From positions 163,596,453-163,660,452 of the forward strand of contig CM062290.1 in assembly GCA_031216915.1 (NCBI GenBank): 64,000 nucleotides of DNA, read 5' to 3'. A model generated the notes under the pieces. It had not been told where the DNA came from. It saw nothing but the letters and a program-made list of their open reading frames with translations, and made no database searches. This document shows positions 12,701 through 26,200 of the stretch, one piece after another. Every line of letters begins with the position of its first letter. Position 1 is the first letter of the stretch. This DNA comes from Pictodentalium vernedei (Eukaryota > Mollusca > Scaphopoda > Dentaliida > Dentaliidae). The position numbers and the translations under genes were made by a program.

Positions 12701-15700
12701 ACAGCTGTAAATTTTAATTATTAGTCCCGTGAATTAACCTTAACCCGTTAACATGTAAATGCAAACTTGATCAGAATACCTTAAAAGCAAGGTGTGTGCC
12801 AAGTTTAGCACTGGCTTATATCATCTGAGATATTGTGCCAGCACACGCATATTCAGTACCCTGATTTGAACAATGTACCATCTGTAATGCTAAAGCATTG
12901 AATATGGTGCCTTGTTACACTCAAAGAGGTCAAAAACAATGTATAGCAGACAATTGGACAGACATAAAGACGACATCGATCTCTATTCTGTCAACGTGTC
13001 CACGCTGGTTATGTGTATTTGATACATTAGCTTCCACTTAAAATATTTACTGTATATTCTTAAGAGCGGGGGTATAAAGGACTAAAAGTCAAAATTGAAG
13101 TCATTGACCATGCATGCAACCTTAATATTTGGCCTATCAACTTGCACATTTAAACTTCATTTGATACCTTAGGACTAAGTTGTGTCGGAAGAATAGCAGC
13201 TCTAGCCATATCGGTTGCTGGAATGTTATACAGACATACACATATATAAACACAAAGTGTAACAAACATAAGAATAGACGGACAACAGATGTCGATTACT
13301 ATTAATTCAGGTAATTGGCTTTGATTATTTGATGGGGCTTTAGACGGATGGACTGTTCTCTTTTACACAACTGACATCTGTCGGCATGCCTAATGAGTAT
13401 TAGAATTAATTATTAGATTTAAAATTCTAAGTCAGTATTGCCAAGAATACTGTCGTAAATGAAATAAGTGCTAAAATTTAATTTGGACATGTGGCCATGA
13501 CCTTTGAATTATTAATAGGTTACCGCATTCGTTAACCTGCAAATTTTTCAGAACACCTTAAAGCCAACTTTTGTGGCAACTGTCATTTCAAAGGTTGCTG
13601 AGAAATTATTATTATACAGAAACTTTGAACGCAAAAGTGATCTCTTTCGCAACCCGATCGCAACATCCCTACTCCAGTGGTTTCGAAAATAAAAAAAAAA
13701 TACAAAGATGAAGACCGCATAAAATAAAAACTTTTGTTGTTGTCATTTGTGTGCAAAGCACACGATAGTATATCCCCGCATTTACATTCTTGATTATTGG
13801 TTAATGCTTGATGCATACAGAAATGAAAAGGTATTATATTAAATTTGAAACCTTTATGCACATCTACAGACCCTACCGGAACATATGAACACACTTTCAA
13901 TGTTTTGAATTAACCCCCTAGGAGCCTTTCGCAGGAAACTAATTCTCTAATTACAAATGTGTCACTATGAGTGCAAGATGGTGCCGAATAAATAATCCGA
14001 AACCTTTATGCACATCTAGATACCCTACCTGAATATATGAACACACCTTAAACATTTCAAATTAAAACCCCTAGGAGCCTTTAGCCACAAACCGATTGTC
14101 TAACGACAAAAGTGGCATGATGGGAGCCACATGGGGTCGGATAAAAAATTCAAAACCTTGAACCTGAACATATGAACACACTTTAAGCGTTTCGATTTAA
14201 AACCCCTAGGAGCCTTTTGCCGGAAACTGATTCTTCTCTAATGACAAAAGTGGTGCTACGGGTGCCACATGGAGCCGAATCAAACATTTGAAACATTTAT
14301 ACACATTTAGACACCCTACCGGAACATATGAACAACATTTCAACATTTCGAATTAAAACCCCTAGGAGCCTTCACCGGAAACAAATTTTCTAACAACAAA
14401 AGTGGTGCTACAGGCAACACGCGGGGCTGAATTAAAAGTCCAAAACTTCTATGCACATCCAGACATCCTACTGGAACGTATGGACACACTTTAAAAGTTT
14501 CGAATTAATACCCTAGGAGTCTTTCGCCGCAAATCGATTCTCTATGAACAAAAGTGACGCTACTTGCGCCACACGGGGACGAATCACAATTCCGAAACCC
14601 TTATGCACATTTAGAGACCCTTTCGGAACATATGAATACACTTTCAACGTTGAGAAATGGAAACCCCTAGGAGCCTTCCACTGGGAACCGATTCTCTAAC
14701 GACATAATTGGAGCTACGGTTGCCACACTCGTCCGAATAAAAAATCCGAAACCTTTATGCACATCTAGAGGCCCTACTGGAACATACGCGAGCACACCCC
14801 TAGGGGCCTTCCACCGGAAACTGATTCTCTAACGACATAAGTGGCGCTATGAAATTGAAACAGCGAGGAGCTTTTGCCGGAAACCGATTCTCTAATGACA
14901 AACGTGGCACTACAGGTGCCCCATGGGGCCGAATAAAAAATCCAAAACCTTTATGTACATCTGGAGACACTACTGGAACATATTAACATACTTTCAACAT
15001 TTCGAATTGAAACCCCTAGGAGCCTTCCGCCGGAAACTGATTCCCAAATGACATAAGTGGCGCTACTGGTGCCACACAGGCCGAATAAAAAATCCGAAAC
15101 CTTTATGCACATCTAGAGGCGCTACTGAAGCATATGAATACACTTAACCTTTTCGAATTGAAACCCCTAGGAGCTTTTCACCGGAAACTGATTCCCTATC
15201 GACATAAGTGGCGCTACGGGTGCCACTCGGGGCCGAATCAAAAATCCGAAACCTTTATGCACATCTAGAGACCCTACTGGAACATACGAGCACATTTTCA
15301 GTGTTTCGAATTAAAACCCCTAGGAGCCATTTGCCACAAACCGATTCTCTAACGTCAAAAATGGAGCTACGATTCCCCCATGGGCCCGAATAAAAAATCC
15401 CAAACCTTTATGCACATCTAGAGACCCTACTGGAACATTTAACACACTTTCAACGTTTCGAATTAAAACCTCTAGGAGCCTTCCACTGTAAATTGATTTC
15501 CTAACAATAACAACAAAAGTGGCGTTACGGGCGCCACAAGGAGCCGAATCAAAATTCCGAAACCTTTATACACATCTACAGATGTTACCTGAAGCCCTCA
15601 GCACAGTTTAAAAGTTTCGAATTTCATACTCTTGGTGATATGAAGTTTGGACGTACGGGTGGGACGGACAGGGCGGACGGGGGTCACCACAATATCCTCG

Positions 15701-17195
15701 CAACTTTTCAGAAATGCGGGGATGACAATCGAAAATATCATCTCAAATTCAATGTTCTCACAGGTTTCGAGAGGTGAGATTCTACATTGTTGCGGGGAGA
15801 AAAGATTTTCGATTGGTTCGACACCCAATTCTCTGTTCGCCTTCGTCATCACAGCACTGCAGGTCCAACATATCGTACCCTGAGTTCCAATGTGTTCTAT
15901 GTGCCAGTAGGCACATAGAACACATTGGAACTCAGTGGACGATATGTGCCAAATTTTACAGCTATGGCGGGAAAGGTGTTCGAGATATCGTGCGGACATG
16001 AGAACCAAAACAAAACAAACCCCTGAAAAAAACACTGCTATAATGACAAACTAATCCTCGTACCCTCACTCGACATTCGCTGGACGCGGGTAATTACTGG
16101 AGTTTCTTTTATTGGGCGCATGATTTGCTGCAACGTGGAACACCTTGACAGACATTAGAGAGACCAAATGACTCTTCACGCATAACAACTTTTCATTAGT
16201 TTGAAAAAACTACATTGTGTTAATCTAGAATGACGTGGGGATCACAGGGGCGCTAAATAAATTGAGCTCTGTCAAGCAATGAATTGGTTAAATTCTTAGT
16301 TGCATTGTAGGAAATATTTACGGCTGAACGTTTCAGTATTTTGACCAGTTTACTGGGGTTTAAGGTGAGGTGTTTTCTCTCGTAGGTGACTCTTAACTCT
16401 CAGTTTCATCCAATTAAACTCATTGAATCAGGCTATGCTTTCAATTGTCCGCGAACATCACGTTTACACATATTCTTCTTTTTGAAGAATCATCAGGAAA
16501 GTACGCTCGAAGGAAAGACTAATAAATGGGGTGACAAGACTATCATATTCATTATCTCAAACGTCATTCTCTTTTCTTTTCAATCAAATGAAGCTGGTTT
16601 TGCAGATTGCTCCTACGGAAATTGCGAATTAAGTGAAGTCCCTAATTTAATCATTGTCACGTAGATGACAGGATAGAACTGACGCAATTAGCAGTAGATT
16701 TTGTCAGGCTAATTAGTCGAACTATACTCGTAAAAGACTTGGCTGTTAATAAAACATGAAATGAAATTCGCTGATGCCAGAACAACTTAATAAGATCACG
16801 ACGCGAATAATGCTAGCAGTATTGATTTTAAAAAATGTTTTCAATGATCGCGTTCAGTAATTTGGAATTCCATTTATTTATTATTTTCTAAAATTGTGGT
16901 TAATCAGCTGGTAATATCCGGTTTAGATGAAGTTATAAACTATCAGATATTTCTTTGTTCAAAAGAACTCAAAATACCCAGGCACTACAGGAGGGATGGT
17001 CGTCAAATATTTTCCGGACACAAGGCGGGGGTGGGTGGGTGGGTAGGTCAGCTGCTCTGAAAACACGTTTTTTTCCATGCCTTGACATTTTTTCCTATGA
17101 GCTCTTATCTTTCAAATAAGTTAGGCATATTGATTAGGTAAGTTAGTGTAGGCATTTTGCCGCCACTCCATCTCCTCTGGGTTAACCGGGAGTGT

Positions 17196-17227
<32 letters not shown>

Positions 17228-20200
17228 TTAGTAATGCAGGATATGGGCTAGCAGCATGGGATTGTGGACAGACGTACACCGTTCCCCATCACACCATAAG
17301 TGATTGACGATTTTGAAAAACGTTAAAGCAATTTAAACGAATTATCATTCATGTAATCTAACATAAATGTAATCTTACCAGATCCGACAATAAAGGACTC
17401 TTCTCAACATGAATAGTACACTCATACAGTGGCATAATGCCATTTCCCATTGAAACTGACTACTCTCACGGATTCTCATTAAATTTCAGTCATATACACG
17501 TATGAACAAAATATAGGGTTGTTATTGATCATTCAAGCCTTGGGCTTAGTGGGTAGCCTTCAAACCAATTCCCTTCAATTTGTGATATACTGTCAGAAAA
17601 GGCTGAACCATCAAACAGTCAGTACATTATATATTATTGAAAGAGAGTTTATCAACGGGGAAACCGATTCCCTGTTAACAAACTGCATATACAATGGGGT
17701 AAACAGTTTTGCAATAGGGAATCAGTTGAGTTAATATGAATTTCAGCCATTCACCCCTGCATAGTGTATAGCACATGTTGAGGAAGATACTATATGTCTG
17801 TATGTCTGAAGAGAAACCTGGCGTATGAAACATGGCGTGTGAGATCTGAAAACTTTGCAAACATATATAAGACACTTGGTTGGGTTATCTTTTAATAGAA
17901 ATAAGATTAACTTCTTTTAAAATACACTATAGCAATCTGCTGTAACAAAGAATAAAATTAAACCGTAGAATAAAGTGTGCTGGGATCATCTGAGTCAGAA
18001 AGGATACGCATGTGTAGTATGTTTCAGTGAGATCAAGCTGAATATTGTCATATCAACTTGGAAAGTTACTGTCCTAATATATAAATCACAGAGCGTCACT
18101 CGATACACCACAGCCCCCAAATTTCCATAATGCGTCCTGACCATATTTAGAGAGATATGGTTGACCTTTCCAACTCCACGTGGTCACCATTTCTTTCGTA
18201 CTTTCTCACCTGACTTGCTTAGATCAATCAACCAAAACTTACTAACCGCTCCATCAAATGATGCACTACTCAATTTGTCCAGGGTGCAACAATGCTGTTT
18301 ATCCCTTTACCTAACATGAAAAGCAGACGACACTTGCAAAAAAAATTCTTGAATAACTAAATTTTTTCATTTTTTGTCTCAAAAACATAGGTTATGACCC
18401 CTCGTTGGAACGAGCTCGACGAGCTCGTTCCAACGAGGGGTCATAACCTATGTTTTTGAGACAAAAAATGAAAATATTTTGAAAATTAATTGGCGATTTT
18501 TGAGAATAGCGCTGGCCGGTTTTGGCCGTTACGTTGGGTAAAGGGTTAAGAGGAGTGGATTTCCGATACCAAAGAATCACCCCTCATCATATTAACTATT
18601 GACAGGTTCAGTACAACATTGAGCTAACTGCCTCTACGAATTGTGCACTTGATAGTGCTTAATAACTGATGAAACTAAAACTGAGTGTAGAAATGGGTAG
18701 AAACAGAAAGAAGCAGTTGAAATAGCAGCAAATATAGTGGTGAAACCTGGTAAAACATCAAAATCTTCAACATATTTCACACCTGTTCCTGCTACACCTG
18801 TCTTAATACTGTTCAGGTAGAATGCCTGTATATGCTGTATACTCTCCTGATTACCCATATATACATTGATTGTTAGTGTATATGAGACACGGAGCAGAGC
18901 TCTTGTAATTATGCAAATTCCTAGCCATTTTCCAGTTCGAGGTTCCCGGGGATCTCAAACCACTATCCTACTGCCAGTCGCACACTCAAACTTAATAAGA
19001 TTATTGGCTCTCGCTCCCGACTCTCGTGGATTTATAAGCAAATAAAGCTATAAAACAAAGTTATTAGGGTCGCAAGGGATTTCAATCCCACATCGTCCCT
19101 GTGCGCCTTTGGCGCGCGGAAGCTTTTCATTCATTCTATGAGACAGTTTGAATAAAGTCATAAACTTGCCAAGAAATTAGACCAAATTCAGACCAATTTT
19201 CATTTGCTGTTAGTGGGTAGATTAAATGTCAGGAATGGCTACTGGAACAATACAAACAATGTTCCAGCAAAAATACCCGTTGAAATTTCCAGTCAAAGCA
19301 GTTTATGTGCGATTTACTCTAATTAATTTTTGGATGTGGGTACCAAATTTGAAAACTTTTTGCGCATAGTATTTTAACATTTTAACTACCCTCCCCCCCC
19401 CCCCCCCCCCCCCTCCTTGGGCACTATAATTATTTAGGCCCTTTTGTAGTCTGCAGCTTCTTTAACGTAGCAACGAGTAGCAATGGTTCTTAATATAGTC
19501 TTGTCGCCAAAGTAATTTGATTATCTCCCTTCTCTCTTTCATAAACATTCCCACATTGTCTTCACCCAGCACTTGTTGGAGGTAATGCACGTGATCATCG
19601 ATATGCATGTCCCCGTCTTTACTCATAAAATCCCTCTGTTTATCCAGAGTACAATTCCGATTTGTCAACTTACATGTGTTTACATGACAGACGCAATTCA
19701 ATTATAGTTTTCACTTCATTCGCGCCACAAGAAACATGCCAAGAAATAGGAAATGGGGAAAGCAAAATAAGTTGAGATATGAGGTGATCAATTATTGGTC
19801 TGAGATCAGACAACGCTGACCACACATTTGATGTCTAATCTAGTATTTAGGAGACAACAATGACTGAAATCAGCTATAAAAACTACGATTATTTTTTTCA
19901 ACAACACAGTGAAATAATCAAACCTGTCACAGGAGCACATATTCCTAATGAACGCTGGATATAGTTTGCCTGGATGATGCAGAAAAAAGGTGTCAGTGTT
20001 GCAGACAAACAACTTTTCGGTTATCTGTTTTTTTATTTCGATAATCACCAGATGAACGATAAAGTCGTTCCTCTCAAATTTTACGGCATGGATTAAATGT
20101 CACACAAGGAAGAATGAACAAATCACGACTAGTATCATATCCACTAGCAGCATTGTCCACAGATTTTTTTTTCTTTCTTGGGACATGGAGTTTATGATCT

Positions 20201-23200
20201 ACTGGTTGAAGAGCGGCTTCTAACTGAACATGGCCTTATATCATAGTGAACCCCGATGTCTGAAGACAAATCGTCGCCTGAGTGCTAGAATGTTCTATGT
20301 CCCCTAGGGGACATAGAACATTCTAGCACTCACGCGACGAAATATCTCAAAACTTGGTTTACATAAACGAATCCATGATGAAATATATGTATCTCCTAAC
20401 AACATTAGGTGGGGAGATCACTCATGAGTTATCACCAATTCACCTTCTTTCTCTTCCGCTCGCCTTCTCTCACCCTTGTCTTTTACTCTCTGTCTCTCAC
20501 TCTCCATTTTGTTATTTTTGAGAAACTACAATTTCATTTTGTTATTTAATATTTTGTTTGCCATGCAATACATGTATTTTAAATTTGTAGGAGAGGAGGG
20601 TGAAATAAGTGTTCAGCACTTGCCCTCCAATCCAGTTTTCACAAAGTGTAGCAAATAAAATATGTTTGAACTAATAAACTTTCTCGTCTACGTTAACATG
20701 AATATAAATTTTTTTCCCCAGAAAAATGAATCGAAATCGTTCATCAAATACAGCATTAAACAAACTTTCAAAAGGTTTAATTCCATCTTTCAGTTTTCGT
20801 GACATCAAACTCAAGGTATTGCAAGGTGTTCGAAGCAAGTTAAATATTTAGTGCCAATTCCGACATTACACAAGAAGCAAGTAGGTGTGATAAATAAAAT
20901 TAAATTCTTTCCGGCATGTTCATGTACTCACATGAACTTTCATCAAAGTCGAGATCTTGGTACTGGAGACATTGCACCAAGATCTTGGACCTCGGAGCTA
21001 TGTTATCGTGACAAGAGCTAGATGCATGTTCAAGCATATACAAATAATGGTAATGCTAGAATTTATCTTACAACATTTTGCCTTTACTCTCAAGAAAACA
21101 AAGTGCGGAATGAACTAATTTTAAGAGGTGTATTTAAGTGACTGTTAACGTAACAAACCACCTCTTGTGCCTGAACCCCCAGATAACATTTTGAGTCAGT
21201 GTCGCCAAATACAGCATATATGAGTGTAATCTTGAACTCTATTCGCATATAAAGGTTCAGACACGAGCAATGAGAAAATGAACTCGCAGTTTACAACCCA
21301 CGTGTATCTTTAGTTCAACAAAGCAGAGAGAAATATTTTATTTTATAAAAATATATATATCTGTGCTTTGTTAAAACATAGCTTTGTTGATGCAAAAAAT
21401 AAAACAAAGAAAAAATGGAATACTAATCCCAGTTCTAATCCCGCTGTGAAAACATAGCTTTATTTGTGTAAAATAATGAAAGCATCACCCCAAAAAGCAA
21501 GAATCGGCTCTGGCAAGCGGCATTTTCTTGGAATAGTCGTCGATAAAAACCTTGTTTTCGGATTATTCCCTCAGAGTCGAAATTTTGAGACCATGTCAAT
21601 TTTAGAGTAGGAAATTTGAAACTCAAGTTTCCAGTTGGAAATAAAAGATCAAAATTTCTCATCATCAGTTGGAATTTTAATATTTTTCATGAACAATGTT
21701 AATTTACTGAATTTCCGCCCATTTGATTTTTGACCTCGGAATTTCCAACTATTGAAAAAATACTCCTAGCTGGGGGGGGGGGGGGGCAACCCCCCCCCCC
21801 CTGTCGCCACATCCCTGCATAACATAGAGAACATCAGAAAGACCATTAACTCCGCGGACGTGCAATCGCACGCCGAAGCAACTCTAACATGTATCTCGAT
21901 CGAATGGTTTACATCAGAAACAAACAATACATGATAACGAAAATTGCAGTGAAATCAGGGAAATAGAGAAATAAACGTGACCGTAAGATTCACCCCTTCT
22001 CCAGTATTGCACCACACAAACCACTTATACACAATATTATATACATATAACTCTTTATTTCAGACCCAATGGTCCATAGAACATACAAAGAAAAAAAAAG
22101 AAGTATATACATTGAAAGTTGTTACTATGGTGACACTGCAAAAATACACTGTATTGTACATGAGGGTAACCTGACCAATATGCTAGAAATACAAATCAAA
22201 TGGTTTCGCGCGCCGAAGGCGCGCAGGGACGGTTTTGGAAGCAAGCCCCTTTCGACCTTCTTTGACAGTTAAGCGCCGTTTATGGCGTTTGCCTTTCTTT
22301 TTGGGTGGAGGTGGCTGGGAAGGAGAGACAGTGGTGGTTGTTGGTGTAGTTGGACTCTTGATGATGGAGGACTGACTATGGTGGAATGATCTAGTCCTGG
22401 CTGCTTCAGGAGTGCGAGCTGTTTCAGGAGTGCGATGGCTGGCGCGCTGTTCCAGGAGTGCTGTCGCGTTCTTGGTGCGTTCAGCTGATTCTTTCTTTGT
22501 TTTTCTGATTTCATCCCGTATTTGCTGTATCAGTATCCACGCCTGTTCCTGATCCGGAAGGGGGGTTGAAATTGGAGAGGTAGACCAGGTCCAGGCTTCT
22601 TCGGGTGAGGACCAGTGTGAGAGGGGTTCCTCCCACAAATGGTGCTACCTCTCCCCGAAGAAGGTGTGGTGGTATTGTTCTCTTCGATGATGAACTCCAA
22701 GTGCAGGTGGACTCTCTTGCCTGTCTCCTGGACAGTCCAGGTGACAGGGCAAGAAACGCCCAGAGCTGAAATGGTCTTAATGAGTCTTGCTGGTAAATCC
22801 AGTGTGTCCATGATTGCAAGTCAAGGTGGTAAGGTGTTCACACTCTGAAGTCAGAAGTGTGAATGCAATGTAATGTAGAAATACAACAAAAACGGTAGTG
22901 CCTTTAACCGGAATCTCCAAATAATGTGAGAAAAGCTTCAGCAGGTGACAGGTGTGATAATTGATTCGATTAGTAGCAGAGTGAGGAGATCCAAATATTG
23001 ACTGAAGTTGATGAGTACGCAAGGTCTGGGTGTGACAAGGATTGCGTGATTTTATTTTCGAGAGAAACAATCCGTTTTCTAGAAAAAAAAAACAACCTAC
23101 TAATCAATTTCTAATGAACGTATTAACATGGCGGGGTGGTTACCCCTTCACCAAATTTGAATAGAAGACACTTGAAAAATGAACTCTGCCAAATAAAATC

Positions 23201-26200
23201 CCAAGCCCTGATTGAAAAAAGAGGAAGGCACCTTGTTCTCCCGTGAAGTGCGCTCCGAAGGCCATGGGGAAAGGAATCCTAGTAGTTGAGGACAAATTGT
23301 GCCCCGGTTAGCGCAGCCTCCTTTTTGGAGATTAATGTCCAATACACAGCATTGTCCCTAAATCGGGAGCCCCCAAAAGGGTGTCACGTTGGGGGACATT
23401 AAGAGATCATTCGACCAGTTATTTCTTTTGACACACTTTTATCATTGCCTTGTTCTCCCGTGAGGTGAGTTCCAAAGGCCCTGGGGAAGGAATCCTGGTA
23501 GTTGAGGACAAACAGTGCACCGGTTAGGGCAGTCCGCATTTTGGAGATTCATGTCCAATACACTGCTTTGTCCCTAAATCGGGAGCTCCCCAAAAGGTTG
23601 TCAGGTATAGGGACATTAGAAGGTCATTCGACCAGTTATTTCTTTTAACACACTTTTATCATTGTCAGCGTATACTGATTTTCCGATTTTTAAGGGTGTG
23701 AGTCATGGAATGATGAATTACTCAAAATTTAAATATGGCGTATACAAAAAACAGAAACGTTGTCGAAGTTTTTCTACAGACCCTGATTCTGACTCGGATC
23801 ATGACATTCCAAAATAAAAAAGTTGGCAACAATTTATTAATCCATTTCAATACATTATATTTTGCTACTAAAATAGATATTGTAACTCGAAAATTAGAGC
23901 TACTCACTTCAGACCCTTGAAGTAACACAATCTCAAAAGCCAGCATCAACGAGAATATGTGTCTGCGTGAGTGGAAAGCAATGGCGCCAGCTATGGTGCT
24001 CTTGACAGTGTTCAGGTTTCGATTACATATTGATGGTTTCGTGCAGTTCGAAACTTTATCTTAATCTAGAAATATAAATTCCCCGTAAATTTCTTGTTAT
24101 GGATTCATCATTCAAAGCAATGAGTAAATCTAAGCACATAGTCAACCTTCATATATTAATCGGAAAACTGTATTCAGTTGGGATAATCAGAATTTTTTCA
24201 GGCAGCTGCTCGACAGAGACACAATATAAAGCACACAGAAGGATGTAATCATGGGGGAGTTTTCAACATGATTGAATTGTTTTACTGTGACATCGTAAGT
24301 GAACCTTTGACTTCTAGAGCTTTTCCTTTGATACTCAAAGGAAGATCTGAAATGGACAAAAATCGAATTTTGTTTCTAGCAATAAAATGAAACAACCTGT
24401 GATAACCTCTTCGTTGGAAATTTGATAATATTTCCATTAAACCGTGACTATAAGGTTGACACCCAACTTCGATAAGAAAAATATTGTTAGAGAAGAGTAT
24501 ACATGTCCAGTTCAATGTGTCTTTTTCACAATATCATTTCTGTAAATACGTCCTTGTGTCCGCTTCCACCATAACACATCATCATTAAAAGGAAAGATAG
24601 GAATGCATGTAATATGTCCAGTACATAAGCTTGATGCTAGACTTGTCTCAATGGGGTAAACCTTTTATCACTGTGTGCACTGTTACTTTGACAGAGAAAT
24701 CTTTGCAGCAGAGAACCAAACGATGCAATAAACATCAAACTGGCAACAAGTGTCAGAATAAGAAATACCAGAGTCATACTGGGCTATAGGTTTGAAGTAT
24801 TGTTGAACTGTTTGAGTAGGGCAGAAACAATCGCTCATTCTGCATTAGGTGGTAATATATACGGCGAAGCTTTTCGGGCCGTGAGAATAGGTGAAGGTAA
24901 ACATGTATACCATGAGTTTTATCTTTACAAAAAGATCTTACTATCGGTAAGTCTATTTTTTCTTATAACACACCTTCGAGCTTTAGTGGACAACTTGCAC
25001 ACCGACTGTTGCCTTCCACATTAAGTTGTCTCCCGTTCACATTTATCAGAATACCAATTTTTAAGGTGGAAGGTATAAGGTTTTATAAATATTGAAAGCG
25101 TTTGATATTGAGGTAATTGCGCTAACGTTCTGTGCATAGTGAGAAAAAAACCAGCCTTTTGTCTTATTCTGAAGTATCAAATTTCTTTAACCCCAGTCAG
25201 TTGGAGGCGCTGTGGCTCAGTCGGTAGAGATGCAGGCTGCAAGCCGAGAGTTCCTCGGTTCGAATCCCACCTGCGGCAACCGTATTATGTCCTTGGGCAG
25301 GACACTTCACCCCATTACCCACGTAGGGGCGCGGTGGCGTTGTGTACTAAGGCGTACTGCATGTCGTCGATGGTGCACTTGTCTTCAACCAATGCTAACC
25401 CTGCTTGTATGGAGTTAGTATAGTGGGGAGCTGACAGTTGCTCGCCGTTGCTTGGTGATTTTCTCCGTGTACTCCGACTTCCTCCACCCGTAACACTGTC
25501 GTGGTCACGATTAGCCATTGTGCAGAAATATGTGACATTAAACACCAATAAATAAATAAATAAATAAATATGTCACCCCAGCCTGTCAATGTTTACTGCA
25601 TTTCTTCCATACAACCACCTGAAAAGCAAAAGAATATGTTTACGCCCTGTAATATTTCATTAAACTGTATCTTGCGCTTCATGGATTAACATATCGACAT
25701 TAACTATCCGAAATAACCTGAAGTGGGACTAACTGCCCCCTCCCGACTTTTTCGTTTCTGGCTTACTGCAAAGAATTAGACTCAGTACATGTATGTATAA
25801 AGACCCATAAGTTGCGGTAGTATTTTCACTTTAATGACTGGATGTGATAACCTCAGTAATAAAGTTATTTTTCACATCAAGTTCTTCCTCTTAGCCTGTC
25901 ATAAAATAACCACAGCTTTTGGCGATCTCGTCCATTAGAACTTATCTAACAGGAATGGTGGCCGAAACTTAAAAACAATTTGAGCAGCTAAAAATATTCA
26001 TTTTTGCGTCAAGAACATAGTTTCTGACCCCTAATTTTTATATTGTTGAGAGTCATCGGTTATGTTTTTTGGACAATAATGAAAAAATAATAAAATTTGA
26101 ATGAATATTTTTATGAATAGGACTGGAAGATTTGGCCGTCAGTTAGAGTATTCATTTTCACGATTAACCCTTTGAACCCTGGTGGTATCTACAATGTCAG

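Larger units (their letters stand above)
8093..13846 (+). other. Intron A, first part
   Basis: Holds a half copy of the TGTTCTATG foldback (about 8456-8490), the 28-bp minisatellite, a SINE tail at 9660 and a SINE at 10117. The stretch 10454-13846 is AT-rich with no feature I can support. Confidence 0.6.
18550..22182 (+). other. Intron A, simple repeats and one foldback
   Basis: Holds a GCGC-rich hairpin near 19094-19115 shared with 22204-22228, the C21 run, the hairpin at 20278 and the G15/C12 hairpin. GATCTTGGT inverted pairs lie near 20950-20985. No coding sequence recognised. Confidence 0.5.

Noticed and set aside
15208-15393. 61-codon open frame
   Set aside because: It lies inside the 152-bp tandem array.
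25207-25290. Possible functional tRNA gene
   Set aside because: Boxes A and B are good, but the sequence continues into a SINE body and AAAT tail, and the cloverleaf is imperfect.
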